Shown in pieces: positions 57,237 to 64,000 of a DNA stretch of 64,000 bases. The position numbers and the translations under genes were made by a program. A model generated the notes under the pieces. It was not told the origin of the DNA. It searched no databases and saw only the letters and a list, made by a program, of their open reading frames with translations. Source of the DNA: Rhynchopus sp. YZ270_cl-10 (taxonomy: Eukaryota > Euglenozoa > Diplonemea > Diplonemida > Diplonemidae); NCBI GenBank assembly GCA_964035575.1, contig OZ037852.1:248001-312000 (forward strand), read 5' to 3'. Position 1 is the first letter of the stretch; the number at the start of each line of letters is the position of its first letter.

Positions 57237-57627
57237 CGATGAACCTAAGCCTCTCTGGTGTGTGTGTGTCACCTTGAAAATCTCATATGTACGGAGAAAA
57301 AAAATGACACAAAAAAAAAGACAAAAAAAGAAGGAACCCCTTGAATGTGATTGGGTAACCAACCTCTCAGGGCGCTTTGGCACTCTATCAAAGGGGTTTT
57401 GCTACCCCCCTCCCCTTTCGTGTCGGAAACAGTCTTGATGATCCCAAGCATTTCTTTAAAATCCGTGTTGTTTTTTTTCTTCTTATTTCCCCCCCTTTTT
57501 TCGACAAAAAATAAATAAACGAAAAACGTACACAGCACTAATAAAATATTTCCCTGAGAGACAATCGTTTCCCTCAAGCAAAGAACGGGTTTTCGGGTAA
57601 GATGGGTCTAAGCCTTGAGTCACCTTT
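57237..57627 (+). repeat. Two copies of hairpin family 1
   Basis: 57237-57276 reads GATGAACCTAAGCCTCTC and then GTCACCTT. 57599-57627 reads GATGGGTCTAAGCC and then GAGTCACCTTTAAA. Confidence 0.5.
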
Positions 57628-58918
57628 AAAAAACACACAATAAAGATCCTCTTTCCCTCTCTAATATTTTTGTCATTTTTTTTCCTTCTTCAATTATTTT
57701 TTTTTGTTGGATTCGACAAAATCAATCTGCAATTCACTGAGACAGACACAAAGATAGATGGAGGACAAGAAAGAGGGGAAAAAAGCGGGCTCGTTTTAGC
57801 ACTTTTCAAATTATTTTATTTTTTTTTCCCCTTGGGGGAAAACATCACAGACAAAGAGAGATACGTAAGAGTAGCCTATATCATTCATAACGATCTAAAA
57901 AAGAGGTCATTCGTTCTCTCTAAAAAAAAGCTCCAAATCTCTGTTGGCCCTTACGATGAGAAAGCCAAATATTCGGGGGAAAAAGAAAAAGAAAAATTGA
58001 CGATTATAACTCATCACGTCGCACAGTGGGAGGGGGGTGAGGGTGGGGGGGGTTTTATTTTCAAAAATCAGGTTGTTCGAGAAATTCCGTATTTTGCCCA
58101 AATAATGCTTTTTTTCTTCTCCCTTGTTGTTACCATTCCTTTTTTAGGGAACGGAGCATGTACACTTTGTCCTGGAAGTTCCAAGAAAAATGAAGTAGGA
58201 TTGAATTCACATTGCGTACCACTGAAAGGTTCCCCGTAGGGTAACACTCTCTCCTCCCCATTTTTTTCATTCCAAAAAAAATTTGTTTTGGGGGTTAGTG
58301 TTGGTAGGCTCTGTGTGCCACACTAACCGTGGCAACGAGAGAATTGCTGTTTTAACTATATAATATTATATTTTTTTTTGCAACTGACGCGCTGGAGAGG
58401 CCCTGGCCAAACATGGCGTGTTAGGGTAAATATATTCGTCGCACAGATTAGGTCAGAGACCCCACCCGATATGTTTTTCATTTTAGGTGGAAGCGTGCAA
58501 TGCAACAAACGGTCGAGATCTGATCAAACGGATATATTTCCCAGCAGACTGAGAGAAATGTGTCAAATGTAACAAACGAAAAAAAAAAAAAAAAAAAGAA
58601 GAAGTTCTGCAACCGACTCACTTTTGAAGAAAAAAAAATCATTGAGCTCATTTTGAGCAATAAACTGCACAGTGAAGGATGTCTGGATGTGGGAGGGGGG
58701 GAAAAAAACGTAAAAACAAATTTATGTTAAGGGAGAAGGGGGTCGCAGCCACGAGACAATCAACTCACAGCGTAAAAGTTATATGCTGTAAGGTAGGCAG
58801 GTGTACGGGTCTGTGCACTGATGGATATCAACTTGGGTGACCAAAACGGGGAAGAAAGACAAAAAAAAAAACAATATGAGAAAGGCTGTGCTGACACCAT
58901 AACAAAAGCGAAAGTTTG

Positions 58919-58953
58919 TGAGATGATCTCAAGCCTCGCATGCATAGTCACCT
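58919..58953 (+). repeat. Copy of hairpin family 1
   Basis: GAGATGATCTCAAGCCTCGC is followed by TAGTCACCT; the leader AAAGTTTGTG resembles other copies. Confidence 0.5.
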
Positions 58954-59579
58954 GAAGTCACCTAAAAAGAGAAATGTGCCAAAAAGATGAATGTGACTCT
59001 CGTGCACATCGCATCCAACTATGACAGCGCCTTTTCACACAAAATGTCCCTTCCCAAAATTTTTCGGGGACACCAAAAAAAAAGTAGAGTTGAAATACAA
59101 AGCCCTCTCGTGACAGTTGTTTTTTTTGGTCTCCCCGAAAAAAATTAAAAGATACTCACTCAATGACAGACCCGGTCCCCCACTTTCAAAAGATTTGGCT
59201 GTGTCTTCAAGCCCCCTGAAAAGAAGTTTTTTTTTCTTCTTTTTTTTGAAAACAAAATTTTAAAAAAGGGGGTAAACGGTCTGGACGGTCTGGGTTTAAC
59301 AGTTCGGTGCAAAAAGGCTTATGATAAGACAGGGCTCTCTGTATCGGAAACCTTTTTAAAATTTTTTTGTACCAAACTGTCCAAAAAGTCAACCCTGGGG
59401 GTACCAGACTGTCCTTGCCCCCAAAAAAAGCCACAACGTGTGTAGTCCTACGCATAGTTTTGAATATTATTATTTTTTCTCTTTGATATAAAAACCGCTG
59501 AAAATAATCAGTTCGTTTTGGGTAGATCCGTGTGTGGGTACGGAGCGTATTGTGCATGTTTTCTGTTTTTTTTTTTTTT

Positions 59580-60627
59580 TGATAAATTGTTGGAGTAGTG
59601 TAGTTGCCTCGGTTGTGTTGCCACAGTTGTGCAATCTCCACTGTCTTTTTTGGGTGGGAGGGATAGCAGACAGAATGATAAAGCAGATGCCAATCACAAA
59701 GCCATCTAGTCACCGCTTAAGGCGGGTTTTTTTTTGTTGAGAGTTTCACTATAAAAAAAGAGAACGAAAAAGAAAAGTTTGACAAAAAAAATTACAATGA
59801 CGGCCTCGCTTTTGCCGTCACAATACCAAAAAAAGGGAGAGATAAAAAAAGAAAATAGCTGTCTCATGAAATGGATCGATTTCCTTCACTGTTACAGTGT
59901 CACACTCAGGAGAAGGCAGACCTGGGGCTGTTAGATGCGCTGTACACTGTTTACAAACCCCTTTCCCACTCCCACTGTCATGAGACCAGACCACTAATTG
60001 ACCGAAGAAAAAAAAAACGCGGTAACACCAGTGTAACCAAAAAAGGCAAGATGATTTTGATATTTTTTTTTTTGAAAAAAATTAAAAATGTTGGAATTAG
60101 TGTAGTTGCCACCTGTGCAGGTTCCACTGTCCCTAAAGTCACACACTCATTTTTTTTAATTGATAATCTGTTGGGTGTAGACACCATTGTCTGCACTGAC
60201 TAGATTTTTTTTTTTCTCCCGTTGTTTCACCATGCTAACCGGATAAAAAAATGCTCCATTTTTTTTTCTTCGCTTTTCACTGTACAACTACGTTGCTGGT
60301 GACGGTAAAAATTGGGGAAAACCTTTTTCTTAGGAAGCCAAAAAAGACCATTTCCCCCCGACCACCTCTATTTTGCGTTGCGTCGAACCACACACATCGC
60401 CTAATGACCCCACTGTGGTGTGAGTAGGATCCTGTCTTCTTCTCAATGTTCGGCAGAAGGTATAAACGTGTCCCCCTTCTTCTTTTTTTTTTCTTCTTTT
60501 TGAAAAAATTGATCTTATTTGCTCAGAGAGAGGAGCTACTATGAACCTGAATTTTCATTTTTTTGATAAATTGTTAGAGTAGTGTAGTTGCCTCGGTAGT
60601 GTTGCCACAGTTGTGCAATCTCCACTT
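59580..60627 (+). repeat. Three 'GTGTAG' family copies
   Basis: 59580-59645 and 60562-60627 are nearly identical (GATAAATTGTT, AGTGTAGTTGCCTCGG, TGCAATCTCCACT). 60084-60133 is shorter and diverged. Confidence 0.55.
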
Positions 60628-60799
60628 TCAATTTTTTTGCAGAGCAAATGCAATTTATTTGCAAAACTCCCATAGAATCAAAGAAAAAAAGTGGGGAAAT
60701 GGTGTGACCTATACAGGGGTAGTGGTATACCTTAGAAGGACCTTAGAAGGACCTTTTTTACACCTTTTTTTTTGGGGGGTGCTAATAGCTATTTATTAA

Positions 60800-60925
60800 C
60801 AACAAATAATGGGTCATTATTTCACTCGAGAATCGGTGAGTGCTCCTCGAGTGCCCGAAGGGCACGAGAGGGGCACGAACCGATTCGAGAGTGAAAAAAT
60901 GGCCCATATTGGCGTTGATAAGGTA
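60800..60925. repeat. Long foldback with GC-rich tip
   Basis: Arms around AATGGGTCATTATTTCACTC and its diverged complement fold onto a tip with GTGCCCGAAGGGCAC. Several differences between the arms keep pairing. Confidence 0.7.
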
Positions 60926-61364
60926 GTTTTATTGCATATGGTGATAATTTTGAGTACTCCTGATTTTTGGAGTTAAATAAAGTGGCTTTATGGGGTGGAA
61001 TTTTACTTTATGGGGTGGATTCTTTCATTTTATGGTCAAAAACAGGGTGTATTGGTTGAAATTTTAACTTGTCGATTTTTTTCAAGTTTTTTTTGCATTT
61101 TTTGGGCCCAAAGACCCACTCAGGGGTCAAAAATTTCACGGAAAAAAAAATTTTTTTGTTGAAATTTTTTGACAAGGCGCTGGCCCATACAAAATGTACA
61201 GGGTGGGGTTTGTTCAGAAAATGACCGGTGAATAAATATGTGATGCTCAAAACATCAAAATTCTTGCTTTTTTTGCATTTTTGGGCCCATCTGAGCCCAA
61301 AAAAAAATTTTTTTTTCGGCTGAAAAATGTCTTTGCGAAAAAAAAAAAAATTCAACTTTATAGG

Positions 61365-61500
61365 GTGAAAAAATCACTTTATAGGGTGGGAAAACCACTT
61401 TATAGGGTGAAAAAACCACTTTATAGGGTGTAAAAACCACTTTATAGGGTGGGAAATCACTTTATAGGGTGGGAAATCACTTTATAGGGTGGGATAAAGT
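61365..61500. repeat. Tandem repeat, CACTTTATAGGGTG units
   Basis: Six to seven units of about 19-22 bp, with related TTTATGGGGTGGA units at 60985-61030. No gene. Confidence 0.85.
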
Positions 61501-62382
61501 GCCCAGAGTTGGATAAAGTGGTGGTGGAGGGTACATAAAGGAGTACGATAAATTTTCACCAATGCAATAAAATTATTTAGTGTACATTTTTTTGGTGGTT
61601 TTTTGTGGCCAGAAATTTTCCCCAGAAATTTTTACCCACAAAAAATCAAAAAAATATTTTTTTGATTTCGGTGCACCGGAGCCTGTGCGTGCTGTGATGG
61701 GGTCACTTTGCGCTCAGAAATGAGTATTTTTGACCTAAAATGCATGTGTCAGTTTTTACAGGCCATTTTCAAGTTTTGTGTGCAAAATATGATCAGTACT
61801 TGACTTCTGAAGGAAAAGTACAAAATGAACGTGGGGCAGTTTGTGTAGACGCGAATTTTATACCCCACCATTTGACGGGCGGAGCTCGTAGAACCCAACG
61901 AAGAGTGAGAAAAAAGGATACGCCGAAACAATAAAAGTAGCGTACCGTGCGCCTGCGGCGCAAGCTGGTATCCCACCTTCCCATAACATAGTGTCACAGG
62001 CTACTGCCGTCTTGGAACCCTCCATCGGCCCCTTGCCTTGGTACTGGGTACTGGGTACTGGGTACCCAGTTTTTTGCTCGAAAACAAGGCCACTCCACCA
62101 CAGGGAAAGCTCGGGAAAAAGTCACGTTTTCCTAAGGAAATGCCCTAAGGAAAACCACCATACCTTAGAAGGACCTTTTTTACACCTTTTTTTTAGGAAA
62201 ATCACACCAGGAAAAAGAAAAAAAAAACGCACTCACCCCGTAAAATCTAAACAGAACTAATTTTCACCACTCTACCAATTTTTGTTTTTCTGGGGCTATT
62301 TTACCCCGAAATACTAATAAACATAATTGTACAAAATTTCGGAAAAAAAACCCCTATAAAATTTCCCCCAAAAAAAAAAAAA
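61501..62382. other. Spacer downstream of the flippase gene
   Basis: No gene. A GC-rich palindrome (GTGCGCCTGCGGCGC) lies near 61947. CCTTAGAAGGACCTTTTTTA near 62163 repeats sequence at 60727-60755. A short GGTACTGGGTACTGGGTAC tract lies at 62040. Confidence 0.5.
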
Positions 62383-64000
62383 CTATCGTGGAGGTGATCC
62401 CATTGGACTTTGCGTACGTCCGCTCATGCCTACTACGGAGCGTCCTTCCATTGCGCGAGGGGTATGGGTGTGGCTGTGGCTGCGCTGGCTGCGTGCGGCT
62501 GCGGACATGGTCTCGAGACTCACCATACCCGACACAGAGTGATCCCCGGACACATCGTCTTCCGGTGGAGACGCACCGATGCCCCGCTTCCCCGACGCAG
62601 AGTTGAGCGACAACTGCCCTGCAGGTCCGGTTTCAACACGACGCCTGTTAGAAAGAATGGGGAGGGGATCGTCTTGACTTACATACCCAATGCCATGCGC
62701 CCACTTCACGCTCTTGAGGTTGGGGATGCGGGAGGCCATGATCTCGACCTGGTTGCCTTCGTCTGACTGCGAGAACGCATATCCTGTGTGCCGGTAGACG
62801 CTGCGTGGCCCCATCGGGTAGCCGTCTGCGGTTTTGACGGGGATGCCGTGGGTGAGGCTGTAGCTCTCCTCGGCAGGGTCGCGCTGGCTGTGGTGGCTGC
62901 TGCGGAGCGGGTGGTGCTGTGGCTGTTGTGTGTGCTCGCCAAACCCGTGTGCATGCTCCTGCTGCAGCAGCGGTTGATGCGCTTCGCTCTCTCTCTGAGC
63001 CTGCGGCGGTGCACCCTGCACTGCATTGCTTTCATCCACCTGAGCAGCCTTAGGACGACGCTTCTTCGGCTTCACCCTCTCCCTCGGGAGGAAGCCCTGC
63101 CCCATAACACGCTTCATCAGTTTGTACCCAAACGACGAAAGCAGCCCGTTCTTATGCAGTTTTTCCCATTCTTGGACCTGAAGGAGAAGATGAAGGTGTG
63201 GGGAAAGGCTGTGAGGGGGGTGTGGGTGGGCATACCTTATGAAGCAAAGAAGGGCGGAAGGTGCGGGAGTAAAACTTCCAGGTGACGTCCCTGCAGAGTG
63301 CGATGACAATGCAGAGCACGACAGTCATCCAGTGCTTCGAGTCGACGAGGACGACGCTGTACATCTGTGTGTGGTGGTTTTGGTAGCATCGTATTCGGTT
63401 GCACAACTGAACCTCAAAGGGCAGTTGGGTTATTCTAAAAACGCAAACTAAAGCATCACATACGAGGTACCAATCCGGCCCGATGCCGCTGATAGGCCAG
63501 AGCTGTCCGTACACAAGCAGGAAGACGTACCACATGCTGAGTGACCCCCACGTTGACAGGTGGTTCGCCCAGGTCCACGAGCTGAAGGGGTGGTGTTTTT
63601 TTTTTTGAGTATCATACAAACATTTGCATACTTTGTCTCGAGCGCGCACTTCAAGGTAACCACCCACACCACGCAGGAGTAGGCAGTGATACCGAACCAC
63701 TGCTGGTCGACGGTGCGCCCTGAGTCGTCCTCGATAGCGTCCATGAGCGCAAGGCAGGGAACGAAGAAGCAGATGGCCGACTGGAAGAACGCGTTGATCG
63801 TGAACTTCCAGAAGACGGCGGTGTTGAAGAGCAGCGACAGCCGCCCTGCGTCGTACAGCTCTGGGAACTGCTCCAGGGACAGGATACGCTTCTCATCGAT
63901 GTCACGGTCAAAGAGCCCCACCGCCATGATGGGCAGTGCTGTGAACGCAACGTTGAACGACGCCAAGCTCCACCTATCGTACAACGACTTCCCTGTCCAG
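62383..64000 (-). CDS. P4-ATPase (phospholipid flippase), C-terminal part
   Basis: The gene runs in from the right edge. Visible exons are 63632-64000, 63464-63581, 63236-63364, 62687-63177 and 62383-62644; the introns are 50, 99, 58 and 42 bp and all start GTATGT or GTATGC. About 455 residues are visible. They begin SGKSLYDRWSLASFNVAFTA, where P4-ATPases have their S-G-Q-x-x-Y-D-x-W block after membrane helix 6. FDRDIDEKRIL follows, then the last helices (TNSWTWANHLSTWGS). The soluble tail contains GYAFSQSDEG, matching the GYAFSQ signature of ATP8A/Drs2-type flippases, and a basic KPKKRRPK patch. The family moves aminophospholipids to the cytosolic leaflet. The catalytic DKTG domain is outside the window. 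Confidence 0.92.

Larger units (their letters stand above)
55801..60799. other. AT-rich spacer rich in dispersed repeats
   Basis: No gene I can support. A plus-strand frame at 57670-58239 is built from homopolymers and low-complexity sequence and is probably chance. Contents: (CT)n at 56297-56322, a GTGTAG family copy at 56773, a MITE-like element at 57073-57218, and hairpin family 1 copies at 57237, 57599 and 58919. Further GTGTAG copies lie at 59580, 60084 and 60562, with a partial SINE-like copy at 60395-60475. Confidence 0.5.

Noticed and set aside
57670-58239. Plus-strand frame of 189 codons
   Set aside because: Composition is that of the AT-rich spacer, it is made of homopolymer runs, lies opposite to all genes, and shows no recognisable domain.

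Overview
The window looks like nuclear DNA of a unicellular eukaryote. GC-rich coding blocks, some over 6 kb without a break, are separated by AT-rich, homopolymer-laden spacers full of repeats. All seven protein genes I can support lie on the minus strand. Almost every start codon is preceded by a pyrimidine tract and an AG, as expected for splice acceptors. The introns I can place are short (42-183 bp), and all begin GTATGT or GTATGC. A one-way gene array with acceptor-like sites at gene starts, plus one protein module that recalls kinetoplastid proteins, makes a euglenozoan (for example diplonemid-like) host my preferred guess. This is inference; another protist with one-way gene arrays is possible.

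Layout, left to right. Positions 1-4432, 7164-13776 and 24819-34740 hold three tandem paralogues of a giant Cys-rich surface protein. Each has a signal peptide, Cys-rich modules, EGF-like repeats and cadherin/Ig-like domains; the two complete ones also have about seven membrane helices with an RPY motif like TRP/FLC-type proteins, and a cytosolic tail. The second and third share nearly identical DNA in the 3' half, and the third carries a 24-unit array of 48-49-residue EGF-like repeats. Both complete copies end in a small last exon that a simple open-reading-frame view misses. Position 35534-40063 is a large disordered/helical protein with WW-like segments. Position 46749-53653 is a 2217-residue protein ending in calpain domain III-like beta-sandwiches, again with two small 3' exons. 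Position 55065-55712 is a 1-Cys peroxiredoxin. Position 62383 to the right edge is the C-terminal end of a P4-ATPase (phospholipid flippase).

The spacers (about 2.7, 11, 0.8, 6.7, 1.4 and 6.7 kb) contain several foldback elements with unrelated ends. Two of them share one architecture: terminal inverted repeat, palindromic array, 10-bp GGTAC minisatellite, core, palindromic array, terminal inverted repeat. The spacers also hold MITE-like elements, a hAT transposase relic, GC-rich REP-like palindromes, and several short dispersed families. The copies I found of those families all lie in one orientation and can fold into hairpins. I saw no tRNA, rRNA, CRISPR array or spliced-leader gene.

The genes do not form one pathway. 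The coherent theme is the cell surface and membrane: adhesin/receptor-like giants and a flippase, next to an antioxidant enzyme and two large probable structural or scaffold proteins.
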